Source of the DNA: CAWHNT01 sp963830775
GTDB lineage: Bacteria > Pseudomonadota > Alphaproteobacteria > Geminicoccales > Geminicoccaceae
Direction of reading: 5' to 3'
Length of the DNA: 45,563 nt
Assembly (NCBI GenBank): GCA_963830775.1
Contig: CAWHNT010000027.1
Location: 1 to 45,563, forward strand
The notes below the pieces were generated by a model. It was not told the DNA's origin, ran no database searches, and saw only the letters and a list, made by a program, of their open reading frames with translations. Positions 35,343 to 42,424 of the stretch are shown here, piece by piece; within the stretch, counting starts at the first letter, position 1; the number at the start of each line of letters is the position of its first letter. The translations under genes were made by a program, and so were the position numbers.

Positions 35343-37415
35343 CTATGTTGTTGATGCAAAGAGGCTTTGCTGCGCAGGGTCCGGTACCGTGGGGTGTTTG
35401 GCACGGCTTGCTGCCTGCTGAGCGAGGGCTCGGGCGGCCGATCCCTCGAGAGCGGCTCGGCTGAACACCCACGGTCCGTCCGCGAGCGGATGCATTGCGT
35501 CGACCTCGCCCCGTTCCGCCGCCAAGCGCAAGGTGCGCGCTGCAACCCCGACAAGGGCCGCCGCCTGGCTCAAGTTCAGCCACGGCTCTGCATCCTCCTC
35601 GCCCGCCCGGAACACCGGGATCCGGTGATGCGAGCGCAGCGCCGTGACGCGCTCGCGCGTGAAGCGGTTGCCGTGACCAGTCTTGAGGCCGTTCCGGTTG
35701 AGCACGCCCGCGATCACGTCGTCGCGTGCGATCAGCGCCAGCGTGCGCACGGCCTCGACGACGTCGGCGGGCGTGCTGGTGCGCTGTCCGCGTCGGCGGC
35801 GCGGTAGCCGGTGCTCGGTGTGGGCACCGCCCACCCAGTGCAGGGTCAGCACGATCTCGGACCGTTCTTCGTCGAGATCGGCGATGGCCTCGTGGATGAG
35901 GGTGCGCACGATCCGCTTCTTGAGCCGCGCGTCCGTCGTGGGCGCCGACCAGATGCCCTGGAGGTCCTCGGCGAGCGTGTCGAGCGCGATCGGCGCGGGG
36001 GCGGGCCGCGGCGCGGCCGCGTCATGCTCGGCGATGCGCGCCTCGCAGGCGGCCGCGCGGGAGAGGGCGCGGTTCCAGCGCACCTCCAGCTCGCCCGCCA
36101 CGAGGCGGTTCTCGGGATCAGCCGCGTCGTACTGCCGGAAGGCACGGTCGACCGCGTAGCGCGCCGCCTCAAGGTCGCGCACCATGGCCTCGCGCGCCTC
36201 GTCGCGCCGCGCGCTCGCCTGCGCCTCGGCTGCCCGCGCCGCCTCCACCGCGGCTGGCTGCACGACGGACAGGAGCGCCGCCTCGACCACGTCGTCGACG
36301 CGAAGGCCGCCGAACGCGATGCAGTTCGGCTCGCCGTAGTCGATCCGCCCGCGCACGCAGGCGTAGCGCGGGATCTGGCCCTTGGCCCCGGTGTACTGCA
36401 CGCTCAGCTTGCGCCCGCAGCGGCGGCAGCGCAGCAGGCCGGAGAGCAGCGCCGCGCCGAGCTTGGGGGCGCCGCGGGAGCTGGCCGGGACGTTCTCGCT
36501 CACCATCGCCCGGATCGCCTCCGCCCGGTCCCAGTCGACGTAACCTTGATGCGCGCCCGGCTTCAACGCCAGCCACTCCGCGCGGGGCTTGCGCCGCGCC
36601 CGCGCCTTGGCGCCGGTCGCGTCGTAGCTGGCCGCGACGCGGCTGCGTCCGTAGGCATAGGCGCCGCCGTAGGCGGGGTTGGCGATGAACTCGCGCAAGG
36701 TCGAGTAGCGAGGGCGACGCCACTCGACCGGACCGGCGTTGGTGCGGGCGGGCAGATCGAGCCCATGCTCCAGGAACCAGAGCAGCGCCTGGCGCACGCT
36801 GCCGAGTTCGGCCACCTTGTCGATGGCGAGCCGGATCGCGGCCTGCACGCGCCGGTCGGGATCCATCTCGAGCCGGTCGCCGACCTTGACGAAGCCCACG
36901 GGCGCTGCGACCACGAGTTCGCCGCGGCGGGCCTTCTCGTGGCGCGCCGCGAGCGAACGCTGACGCAGGAGGTCGAGCTCGTACTCGTTGAGGCTGCCCT
37001 TGAGCCCGAGCAGCAGGCGGTCGTTGCCCAGGCGGGGCGCGTAGATCGTCTCCTGGTCGATGAGCAGGGTATCGACGACGCGGCACATCTCCACGAGCTG
37101 CTGCCAATCGCGGCTGTTGCGGGCGAAGCGGGAGACCTCGCGAGCGGCCACCGCGCCGACCTTGCCAAGACACACCTCGGCGACCATGCGCTCGAAGCCG
37201 GCGCGCAGGGTGCCGTCGGCGGCAGAGCAGCCGAGGTCCTCGTCGATGACCTCGACCTGCGCGAAGCCGAGCTGAGCGAGGCGCTCGCGCATGGCGTACT
37301 GCAGTCCCTGGCTCTCGCGGTTGTGCTGGACCTGGTGTGCCGAGGACTGGCGGACATAGAGCACCGCCTTGCGCGCCCGGTGCTGTGGGCCGATCTTCTC
37401 AGCGCTCATCGGCAT
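35343..37415 (-). CDS. Large serine recombinase
   Basis: About 690 residues. The resolvase-type catalytic domain has the nucleophile Ser in KAVLYVRQSSAHQVQHNRES, and AAREVSRFARNSRDWQQLVE with the conserved Arg. The recombinase domain contains GGAYAYGRSRVAASYDATGA, and a zinc-ribbon contains LLRCRRCGRKLSVQYTGAKG. A long coiled coil (ARAAEAQASARRDEAREAMV) is followed by a C-terminal helix-turn-helix (LNLSQAAALVGVAARTLRLA), which is uncommon for a phage integrase and may recognise the ends. The start is set at ATG 37415 with GGAGG upstream; an in-frame GTG/ATG further upstream (37460) is possible. It is probably responsible for the insertion at TACAAC. The gene is intact. Confidence 0.9.
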   Translation of the reverse strand: MPMSAEKIGPQHRARKAVLYVRQSSAHQVQHNRESQGLQYAMRERLAQLGFAQVEVIDEDLGCSAADGTLRAGFERMVAEVCLGKVGAVAAREVSRFARNSRDWQQLVEMCRVVDTLLIDQETIYAPRLGNDRLLLGLKGSLNEYELDLLRQRSLAARHEKARRGELVVAAPVGFVKVGDRLEMDPDRRVQAAIRLAIDKVAELGSVRQALLWFLEHGLDLPARTNAGPVEWRRPRYSTLREFIANPAYGGAYAYGRSRVAASYDATGAKARARRKPRAEWLALKPGAHQGYVDWDRAEAIRAMVSENVPASSRGAPKLGAALLSGLLRCRRCGRKLSVQYTGAKGQIPRYACVRGRIDYGEPNCIAFGGLRVDDVVEAALLSVVQPAAVEAARAAEAQASARRDEAREAMVRDLEAARYAVDRAFRQYDAADPENRLVAGELEVRWNRALSRAAACEARIAEHDAAAPRPAPAPIALDTLAEDLQGIWSAPTTDARLKKRIVRTLIHEAIADLDEERSEIVLTLHWVGGAHTEHRLPRRRRGQRTSTPADVVEAVRTLALIARDDVIAGVLNRNGLKTGHGNRFTRERVTALRSHHRIPVFRAGEEDAEPWLNLSQAAALVGVAARTLRLAAERGEVDAMHPLADGPWVFSRAALEGSAARALAQQAASRAKHPTVPDPAQQSLFASTT

Positions 37416-37620
37416 CGCCTCCGGCTCGGGCGTCCTGGTGCGAAACGGCGCCGCGCGCATGCGCGACGAGCAGGTGGGTCAGGAGGCTCCTCACCGTGCG
37501 TTGCGCGGACGCCGGCAGAGCGTCCCAGGCCGGCGGCGTGGTCGGGGTCGGTGGCCCGCTCGTCAGGCCGAGTTCGAGTTGCGGGTACGGCCGGCGCGGC
37601 CGGCGCGGAGGACGTGGCAT
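37399..37620 (-). CDS. Small protein upstream of the serine recombinase
   Basis: A 73-residue basic, proline-rich protein: PRPPRRPRRPYPQLELGLTS, then the helical segment PASAQRTVRSLLTHLLVAHA. The stop lies about 17 bases inside the recombinase gene start, an overlap that suggests an operon. Similar small ORFs precede such recombinases in other alphaproteobacteria as far as I recall, but no function is known to me. The composition supports coding. Confidence 0.55.
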   Translation of the reverse strand: MPRPPRRPRRPYPQLELGLTSGPPTPTTPPAWDALPASAQRTVRSLLTHLLVAHARGAVSHQDARAGGDADER

Positions 37621-37639
37621 GGCGATCTCCCCGGGACTC

Positions 37640-37950
37640 GGGAGATGCTAGCCTTGCCCTGTTCGGGGCTTGGTCCCTGTCTCTCGCCGCATCGGCAAGC
37701 AGCGCGTGCAAGCTCCTCAGCGCGGACAACGCCGCGACCGGCTGCCCCGTCGCCCGGACCGTGCCGCACGCGACGGGATCGAGCATCCAGACCGGGATCT
37801 CCTGGAGGCGCGTGACGGGCGCGTCCACGAGCGAGCAGCGCGCCGCCGCGCCGGTGGCGCGCGCGATGACCTCCTCGAGGCGAACTGGACGCCCCGCCCA
37901 GGGATGCCAAGCGTAGAGGACGCCGACCTCGTCGCCCGCGCCGGTACTAT
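37640..37950 (-). CDS. Small hypothetical protein in the recombinase element
   Basis: The frame reads EVGVLYAWHPWAGRPVRLEE, then CSLVDAPVTRLQEIPVWMLD, then a segment around VAALSALRSLHALLADAARD. This is a conserved-looking short protein of about 90 residues with a HPWxG start. It is the first ORF inside the element's right end on the minus strand. No in-frame ATG or GTG is found before the motif, and the stop is not where it is expected. Both ends are therefore uncertain and an indel may be present. Function unknown. Confidence 0.45.
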
Positions 37951-37977
37951 GGGTCTTGTGGTGAGGGGTTGTACAAC

Positions 37978-38067
37978 CGGCAACGGCTGCACTCGGCCCT
38001 CGGCTATCGTACCCCGGCCGAAGCGCGCGCCGGCATGGAAGGGATCACCATGCTCGCAGCCGCATGA
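37978..38067 (+). pseudogene. IS3-family transposase OrfB, piece 3
   Basis: After the recombinase element, the frame ends the transposase with RQRLHSALGYRTPAEARAGM and MEGITMLAAA, stop TGA 38065-38067. The RLHSALGY motif is the conserved C-terminal block of IS3 OrfB proteins. Piece 3 joins piece 2 in frame through the shared TACAAC codons. Confidence 0.85.
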
Positions 38068-38107
38068 CGTTCTGATCCCACCCCTCCACTCCACGGGGGG
38101 AAGTCCA

Positions 38108-38128
38108 CCTGCTCGACTGGAAGGCCAT
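38108..38128 (-). pseudogene. 5-prime tip of the interrupted hypothetical gene
   Basis: On the minus strand, the ATG at 38128 begins MAFQSSR and then meets the right end of the IS3 element. The remaining part resumes at 32698 in the same frame (LGFERDEAL). Some bases may have been lost, because no target duplication is visible. The start follows the stop of the small membrane ORF by 3 bases, so the two may be coupled. Confidence 0.5.
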
Positions 38129-38131
38129 AGC

Positions 38132-38212
38132 TCAGCGTGCGCCACGGCGCCGGAAGGTGGCGACCCGGTACAGGCACCCGAGCACGATCAGGCCGAGGAT
38201 GACGTTCGACAC
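38132..38212 (-). CDS. Tiny membrane protein (26 aa) or remnant
   Basis: A GTG at 38212 gives MSNVILGLIVLGCLYRVATF and RRRGAR, a single hydrophobic helix followed by a basic tail that fits an inside-positive membrane anchor. The stop (TGA 38132-38134) is just before the ATG of the interrupted gene. No Shine-Dalgarno sequence is evident, so it may instead be the C-terminal end of a larger lost membrane protein. It is too short to identify. Confidence 0.4.
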   Translation of the reverse strand: MSNVILGLIVLGCLYRVATFRRRGAR

Positions 38213-38350
38213 TGAGTTTAGTCACTCCGACACCTTGTGACACTTACCCTCGAGCAGAAAGCACCGGTGTGGTGGCCTTTCCAGGAGTCCCTCAATAGCG
38301 GAGGCACTGATCTGCAGCGCTTGGGCGACAGCTCGTGCCAAGCCCCAAGC

Positions 38351-38812
38351 TTATCCGGGTACTCCAAGCATTCTGGAAATCTTGGCAGCATCCATCCAGT
38401 TCTCAAAGTAGTTGACGCAATGATTGAAGAGGCCGTCCGATAAGTCAAGCAGGACTTCGGAACCGGCATACCTGCCCACGATCAGGCCGCTCTCCCGCGC
38501 ATCGCGGATCGCACGCTCCGCCGTTGAGCGCGAGACCCCGGCTTCGTCGATGATCCGGTCGACCAGCTGCGACCTGTTCATGCCGGGCTCCACGAACAGC
38601 GAGGAAAACAGGGTCCAGTAGGTCATGTCGTGGTGCCTCGGGTTCGGCGAGAAGGCACGCCAAGCCCGGGCTGCTTCCAGGGAGCTGCTATAGGCCTGTC
38701 TCGCCCTCTCGAGCTGCGCAGCCGGGATCTCGATCCGCGATGGGCCAGCTTCAGCTGCGCTCATCTTCCCTGCTCCGCTGAGGCTCGTCAGGTTCGGCTC
38801 TGTCATGCTCAT
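38351..38812 (-). CDS. Winged-helix regulator, paralogue A (divergent)
   Basis: A 153-residue protein related to those at 39602-40018 and 42960-43384. Shared segments are RARQAYSSSLEAARAWRAF against HARAAYRDSLEAAQAQRAF, and FVEPGMNRSQLVDRIIDEAG with VSRSTAERAIRDARESGLIV against FAEPGMHRTELVGRISQYAG with VSRATAERVVSRARAGGHIV. The core (about residues 75-115) looks like a MarR-type winged helix, with LVDRIIDEAGVSRSTAERAI as helix-turn-helix. It is divergent from the duplicated module and starts at ATG 38812 (a second ATG at 38806 is possible). It may bind the repeated motif between 38886 and 38970. Confidence 0.7.
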   Translation of the reverse strand: MSMTEPNLTSLSGAGKMSAAEAGPSRIEIPAAQLERARQAYSSSLEAARAWRAFSPNPRHHDMTYWTLFSSLFVEPGMNRSQLVDRIIDEAGVSRSTAERAIRDARESGLIVGRYAGSEVLLDLSDGLFNHCVNYFENWMDAAKISRMLGVPG

Positions 38813-38885
38813 AAGCTAACTGTTTCAGTTCCTTAGGCCATACCCTCAGCCTACTACTACGACATGGTACGTCAATGAGAACTCC

Positions 38886-38908
38886 CATTATGCCGTGCTA
38901 TTTTGACG
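38886..38908 (+). repeat. 23-bp motif, copy 1
   Basis: The sequence begins CATTATGCCGTGC and ends TTTTGACG. It matches the motifs at 42248-42270 and 42287-42309 at ATGCC-R-TG and at the terminal TGACG. The last six bases (TTGACG) are also a -35 hexamer, so the motif overlaps a promoter. Confidence 0.65.
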
Positions 38909-38931
38909 CTCCATAATGGCACCGCTATATG
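38903..38931 (+). promoter_or_regulatory. Putative sigma-70 promoter P1
   Basis: TTGACG at 38903-38908 and TATATG at 38926-38931, separated by exactly 17 bp. It would drive transcription to the right, into the glycine-zipper lipoprotein gene. The spacer contains a degenerate copy of the 23-bp motif (CATAATGGCACCG). Confidence 0.55.
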
Positions 38932-38941
38932 GAGCATCATA

Positions 38942-38970
38942 TTGACGTTTCACGATGAGGCACTTATATG
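38942..38970 (+). promoter_or_regulatory. Putative sigma-70 promoter P2
   Basis: TTGACG at 38942-38947 and TATATG at 38965-38970 with a 17-bp spacer. It lies 39 bp after P1. The same promoter, nearly identical, lies at 42304-42332 upstream of module copy 2. Confidence 0.6.
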
Positions 38971-39068
38971 ATGGTTATCAGCCGGCATGTGCTGGCCTTC
39001 TCCTCGCACAAGCGAGGACGGCAGGGACAGGCGTGACCAGGCGCGGTTTGATCAGAGGGGCTCCCATC

Positions 39069-39311
39069 ATGCTCAGCATCAGTAGGCCCATGTGGGTCAC
39101 GAAGGGACGCGCCGTGCTTCTTGCCGGGGTCCTGCTCGCGACCGGCCTGGGCACGACCGCCTGTACGGAGAACACGGGCAAGGGTGCAGCCATCGGAGCG
39201 GCCGCGGGTGCGGGCCTTGGGGTTCTGAACGGCGGTATCATCCGCAACACCGCAACCGGCGCCGCTCTGGGGGCGGCAGGCGGCTACATCTACGACCAGG
39301 TCCGCGATTGA
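39069..39311 (+). CDS. Glycine-zipper lipoprotein, copy 1
   Basis: An 80-residue protein. Residues 1 to about 31 form a signal (SRPMWVTKGRAVLLAGVLLA, then TGLGTTAC), with Cys as a possible lipidation site, though the residues before it (TTA) are a weak lipobox. The mature part is GKGAAIGAAAGAGLGVLNGG, then ATGAALGAAGGYIYDQVRD, a glycine-zipper pair like those of small outer-membrane lipoproteins (osmotic-stress type). It probably sits in the envelope. The start is ATG 39069; the frame is open further upstream to 38955, but that part overlaps promoter P2. Confidence 0.8.
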   Translation: MLSISRPMWVTKGRAVLLAGVLLATGLGTTACTENTGKGAAIGAAAGAGLGVLNGGIIRNTATGAALGAAGGYIYDQVRD

Positions 39312-39419
39312 TATTGCCGCGATAAGCACGCTGCGCCGCTAGACGCGGTGCGGACACCTTCTCGCTGGACAGCCTGGGCAGGCGCGATCGCGCCTGCCCA
39401 CAACCGAGCGACAGAGCTG

Positions 39420-39605
39420 ATGGGGATCGACGACGACCCGCGCGTGCTGGCCGTGCTGCTCGCCCTCGCGCTGCTGCTGTATCGCGCCGCCTGGCTCCTG
39501 ACCGGCCCACCGCCGGGATGGCAAGGAGCATCCGAGGCTGGGGAACTTGAAGCTGCTTCCATAGGCGGGTGGGCCCGCCTGGAACAGGGTGGAGGTCTTC
39601 CATGA
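39420..39605 (+). CDS. Small membrane protein, copy 1
   Basis: A 61-residue protein: GIDDDPRVLAVLLALALLLY is one membrane helix with an acidic leader, followed by RAAWLLTGPPPGWQGASEAG and a polar tail ending GGWARLEQGGGLP. The stop overlaps the start of the regulator gene (ATGA at 39602-39605), so the two are coupled. No family recognised. A membrane-anchored partner of the regulator is possible but unproven. Confidence 0.6.
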   Translation: MGIDDDPRVLAVLLALALLLYRAAWLLTGPPPGWQGASEAGELEAASIGGWARLEQGGGLP

Positions 39606-40018
39606 AACACGCTCAGCGGCCGACCGCGCTGGACCTGCGGGACGCAGACCTTTCAGAGGCGGAACTGGAGCACGCCCGGGCGGCCTATCGCGACTCGCTC
39701 GAGGCAGCCCAGGCGCAAAGAGCTTTCTTGCCGAGCGCCAGACACGAGGACACGGCTTGCTGGAGCATGCTGAGCGCACTCTTCGCCGAGCCGGGCATGC
39801 ACCGGACTGAGCTCGTCGGCCGGATCAGCCAGTATGCTGGTGTCTCCCGCGCGACGGCCGAGCGGGTCGTCAGTCGGGCGCGAGCTGGAGGGCATATCGT
39901 CGACCAGCCTTCCGGCAGGATGGTCCGCTACTTTCTCTCCGAGCGCTCGTTCGGCTGCTGCCTAGAGTACTTTAGAAAGTATATGCAGCAGGACACGAGC
40001 AGAAGCTCCTGCCAATAG
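39602..40018 (+). CDS. Winged-helix regulator, paralogue B (copy 1)
   Basis: A 138-residue paralogue of the regulator at 38351-38812. The N-terminal helix region is LSEAELEHARAAYRDSLEAA, and the winged helix at about residues 60-105 has MHRTELVGRISQYAGVSRAT with the wing around GGHIVDQPSGRMVRYFL. The C-terminus has aromatic residues (FGCCLEYFRKYMQQD) where dimerisation is plausible. The ATG follows GGAGG. It follows the small membrane protein with overlap and precedes the receiver protein by about 150 bp. Confidence 0.7.
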   Translation: MKHAQRPTALDLRDADLSEAELEHARAAYRDSLEAAQAQRAFLPSARHEDTACWSMLSALFAEPGMHRTELVGRISQYAGVSRATAERVVSRARAGGHIVDQPSGRMVRYFLSERSFGCCLEYFRKYMQQDTSRSSCQ

Positions 40019-40172
40019 AACAGTGGTAGAGATGATAGTTGCTGTCTTTGCTTTCGGCTTGGCAGCATGGGGCATGCTCTTTCCTTGAGCGTGAATCGCG
40101 TCTGACGATCTGAATCCTGCCCGCATCTCGTTGGCGAAGCGCCGTCCATGCACGGCCTCGCGGAGAAATGCC

Positions 40173-40559
40173 ATGATTACCAATCGAAACGAGCAGGCAT
40201 CGATCCTTACCGGTGCCACGGTGCTCATCGTCGAGGACGAGGCTCTAGTGGCGCTGGACCTCGCCCTGGTGCTGCGTGACCTGGGCTGTGTCGTGCTGGG
40301 CCCTGCGGCCGACAGCGCTCAGGCTCTGGCGCTGCTGCGGCAGCAGCGGCCGGATGCAGTGCTGCTGGACCTCGGCTTGCGGGACGGGTTCGCCCTGGCG
40401 CTGGTCGAAGCGCTATCCGTTGCCGACGTGCGTTACATCCTGACGACCGGCTACGATTGCGAGCAGCTCGAGCCGGGCCTACGCCACGCGCCGCGCCTCG
40501 GGAAACCCTTCGGCCAGGAGGAACTCCGGCAAGCGTTGCTGCAGGTTCTTGACCGATGA
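40173..40559 (+). CDS. Stand-alone receiver-domain protein, copy 1
   Basis: A 128-residue protein that is a single receiver (CheY-like) domain with no output. The acidic pair is in VLIVEDEALVALDLALVL, the phospho-Asp is in PDAVLLDLGLRDGFAL, and the Lys in RLGKPFGQEELRQALL. The Thr of the switch is in RYILTTGYDCEQ. It likely receives a phosphoryl group from a kinase elsewhere, such as an HWE kinase, whose partners are often lone receivers. The ATG at 40173 follows GGAG. The frame is also open from 40131, but that part looks non-natural. Confidence 0.85.
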   Translation: MITNRNEQASILTGATVLIVEDEALVALDLALVLRDLGCVVLGPAADSAQALALLRQQRPDAVLLDLGLRDGFALALVEALSVADVRYILTTGYDCEQLEPGLRHAPRLGKPFGQEELRQALLQVLDR

Positions 40560-42333
40560 GGCGCCGATCACGCCCGCTCATGCTCCTGCAATGCAGACGG
40601 GGCTGACCGGCAACGCCGCTGCGCCGGCAAGCATGCTCCGAGACGCGGCAGCCGAGCCCATGTGGGGCGAAGCTCCTTCCACGGAGCCGATACGCCAAGA
40701 TCATGGCCGAATAGCGACAGCCACCATTGACCAAGTCATCGCCGGCCGGAATCACCCCAGGCTATGGACCGAGGCCCTCGTGGCCCTCGGCTTTGTCGCC
40801 CTGGCACTCCTGCTGCGAGCCCCGGCTCTCCTCTACTCGGTCATCAACTTCGATGAGAGCCTCTACCTCCTGATCGGCGACGAGCTGCGCCGGGGCATTC
40901 TTCCCTTCACCCATCTCTGCGATCGCAAGCCCTTTGGTCTCTTTGCGCTGTTCGCGCTGTTCGCCTCGGCGCCTGTCGACGCCATTGTGGCAAGCCGGCT
41001 CGGCGCCAGCCTCGCGGTCGGGCTTACCGGTTATCTGCTCCGCCGTGTTGCAGGTCTCCTGTTCGACGACAGGCCTCGCCTGATCGGCTCCGCTGCCGGG
41101 CTCGCCTATGTCGTCTTTTGTCTCGCGGATGGCGGGTTGGCATCGAACGCGGAGCTGTTCCTCAACCTCCTTGCTACTTTGAGCCTTCTGTTCGTGCTGA
41201 AGGCGATCCGCAGCTTCGAGCGCCCCCGCTTCGGCCTTATGCTCGCCGCCGGGCTCGTTCTGGGTCTCGGCCTGCAGATCAAGCAGACCATCCTGTTCGA
41301 CATGCTGGCGCTCCTCGCCGGCTTCTATCTGCTGACCACCTCGCGGCTCTCACAGCTCGGGCGCCACATCCGAGCCACGGTCCCCAGTCTTGCAGCGCTC
41401 AGTCTTGCGAGCACGCTGCCCACGCTTGCGGTGATCCTGCTCTACGTCGTCACCGGTCATTGGCATGACTGGGCATGGGCGAACGTCGAGGCCCAGCGGG
41501 GCTTCATCGACGATCCGGCCCAGCCGCTCGCATGGCATCCCGCCTTCTGGGCGATGGTGGAGCAGGCGCCTTTGTGGTTCGGGCTGCTGCTCGCTGCCGC
41601 TATCTCCCGCTGGCTCGTCCGTGACGGCATGGAGGCTCGAGCGGTTGCCTTCCTCCTCGCCTGGGTTGCCGCTGTGGCACTCGCTCAGCTGTTCTTGCGC
41701 ATCGCGGCCGACCACTACTTCCTGCAGTTCCTCCCGGCCCTCTGTCTCCTGAACGGCCTTGTCCTGGGCCGCGGCCTGCTCGCTCATGTGACCAGCGCCC
41801 TGGCGCGGGTAGGCGTGCTCGCGGCTCTGGTGGGGCTCACCATCTTCGCGGTGGCGAAGAACCCAATCGTGAACGCCCTCTACGTCGCGCACGACCGCTA
41901 CCTGCAGGGCGAGAGCTGGGCCGGCGACGTACCGCGTCAGGCGGCAGCCGACCTCAAGCCCCTGCTGCAGCCGGGCGATGCTCTTTATGCCGTCGGCTTC
42001 CTGCCGGTCATCTATCATCTGACCGGGGCCGAGATCCCGACCCGGTTCGCTTTCACGGGCCTGCCACACCGGAGCTATGCCGGGCGTGATGGCTGTCCGT
42101 GGGTGACGCAGGAAGCCGAGCTGCAGCGGATCCTTGATACCAGACCGCGGTTCATCTTCGTCGAGCAGGGCGTGTTCTACGCCCAGCTGACAGCGCCAGT
42201 GAGGGCCCTGCTCACTCTGAAGAGGATAAGGCGTCAACAAGAGGTGCCACTATGCCATGCCATTATGACGCACCAAATAAGTAGCTCAAAATGCCATGTC
42301 ACATTGACGTCCCACAATGAGGCACTTATATGA
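40549..42333 (+). CDS. GT-C type membrane glycosyltransferase-like protein, copy 1 (chimeric end)
   Basis: About 594 residues with about ten membrane helices. After a polar N-terminal segment, the first helix (ALVALGFVALALLLRAPALL) is followed by the loop SVINFDESLYLLIGDELRRG, an acidic pattern (FDES) like the catalytic loop of ArnT/PMT-type GT-C enzymes that use a polyprenyl-phosphate sugar donor. Later come KPFGLFALFALFASAPVDAI, GGLASNAELFLNLLATLSLL and LGLQIKQTILFDMLALLAGF, and a soluble C-terminal part (DALYAVGFLPVIYHLTGAEI). The TTG at 40549 overlaps the receiver stop; ATG 40591 is possible. The last about 35 residues, after ALLTLKRIRRQQEVP, are encoded by the promoter region of copy 2, and the TGA at 42331-42333 falls in its -10 box. 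The natural C-terminus is therefore missing. Confidence 0.8.
   Translation: MTDEAPITPAHAPAMQTGLTGNAAAPASMLRDAAAEPMWGEAPSTEPIRQDHGRIATATIDQVIAGRNHPRLWTEALVALGFVALALLLRAPALLYSVINFDESLYLLIGDELRRGILPFTHLCDRKPFGLFALFALFASAPVDAIVASRLGASLAVGLTGYLLRRVAGLLFDDRPRLIGSAAGLAYVVFCLADGGLASNAELFLNLLATLSLLFVLKAIRSFERPRFGLMLAAGLVLGLGLQIKQTILFDMLALLAGFYLLTTSRLSQLGRHIRATVPSLAALSLASTLPTLAVILLYVVTGHWHDWAWANVEAQRGFIDDPAQPLAWHPAFWAMVEQAPLWFGLLLAAAISRWLVRDGMEARAVAFLLAWVAAVALAQLFLRIAADHYFLQFLPALCLLNGLVLGRGLLAHVTSALARVGVLAALVGLTIFAVAKNPIVNALYVAHDRYLQGESWAGDVPRQAAADLKPLLQPGDALYAVGFLPVIYHLTGAEIPTRFAFTGLPHRSYAGRDGCPWVTQEAELQRILDTRPRFIFVEQGVFYAQLTAPVRALLTLKRIRRQQEVPLCHAIMTHQISSSKCHVTLTSHNEALI
42248..42270 (+). repeat. 23-bp motif, copy 2
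   Basis: Begins CACTATGCCATGCC and ends ATTATGACG. Same core as 38886-38908 (ATGCC-R-TG and the final TGACG). It lies at the junction of the two modules, inside the tail of the copy 1 membrane-protein frame. Confidence 0.65.
42287..42309 (+). repeat. 23-bp motif, copy 3
   Basis: Begins CAAAATGCCATGTC and ends ACATTGACG. The final TTGACG is the -35 box of the copy 2 promoter. It is 39 bp after motif copy 2, the same spacing as between the two promoters of copy 1. Confidence 0.65.
42304..42332 (+). promoter_or_regulatory. Putative sigma-70 promoter of module copy 2
   Basis: TTGACG at 42304-42309, 17-bp spacer, TATATG at 42327-42332. It is nearly identical to P2 of copy 1 (spacer differs at three positions). 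It lies inside the open frame of the preceding membrane protein. Confidence 0.6.
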
Positions 42334-42424
42334 GGGATATCAGCCGGCATGTGCTGCCTCCTCCCGCAAGCGAGGTGGTAGGCCAAGCGTGGTCAGGCGC
42401 GATCTGATCAGAGGGGCGCCGATC

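Larger units (their letters stand above)
35314..37977 (-). mobile_element. Serine-recombinase element integrated in the IS3 orfB
   Basis: The hexamer TACAAC is present at both junctions, 35314-35319 and 37972-37977. Removing one copy with the DNA between restores an uninterrupted orfB end (IFYN then RQRLHSALGYRTPAEARAGM). So about 2.66 kb was inserted precisely at TACAAC, as expected for site-specific recombination with a short core. It could also be read as a 6-bp target duplication. The element carries the recombinase and two small ORFs upstream of it on the same strand, and no other cargo. Confidence 0.75.
32699..38107 (+). mobile_element. IS3-family element expanded by two nested insertions
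   Basis: The outer inverted repeats are TGGACTTCCCCCC at 32699-32711 and its reverse complement at 38095-38107; both extend inward through GGAGTGGAGGG. Inside are orfA and the three pieces of orfB. Piece 1 ends at 33655, where an IS30 element begins. Piece 2 covers 35118-35319 and ends at a serine-recombinase element. Piece 3 covers 37978-38067. The frame of piece 1 fits piece 2 if the IS30 element and one CAG are removed, and piece 2 fits piece 3 if the recombinase element is removed. No target duplication is seen at the outer ends. Confidence 0.85.
38942..42225 (+). repeat. Tandem module, copy 1 (about 3.3 kb)
   Basis: Copy 1 spans from the shared promoter at 38942 to about 42225. It contains, in order, the glycine-zipper lipoprotein, a small membrane protein, the winged-helix regulator, the receiver protein and the GT-C membrane protein. 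The same order and largely the same DNA repeat from 42304 to the window end, at an offset of about 3354-3362 bp. Only copy 1 has all genes open. Confidence 0.85.

Noticed and set aside
38886..38971. Motif array considered as a CRISPR-like repeat
   Set aside because: Repeats are few, imperfect and overlap promoter boxes; no spacers of constant length and no cas genes.
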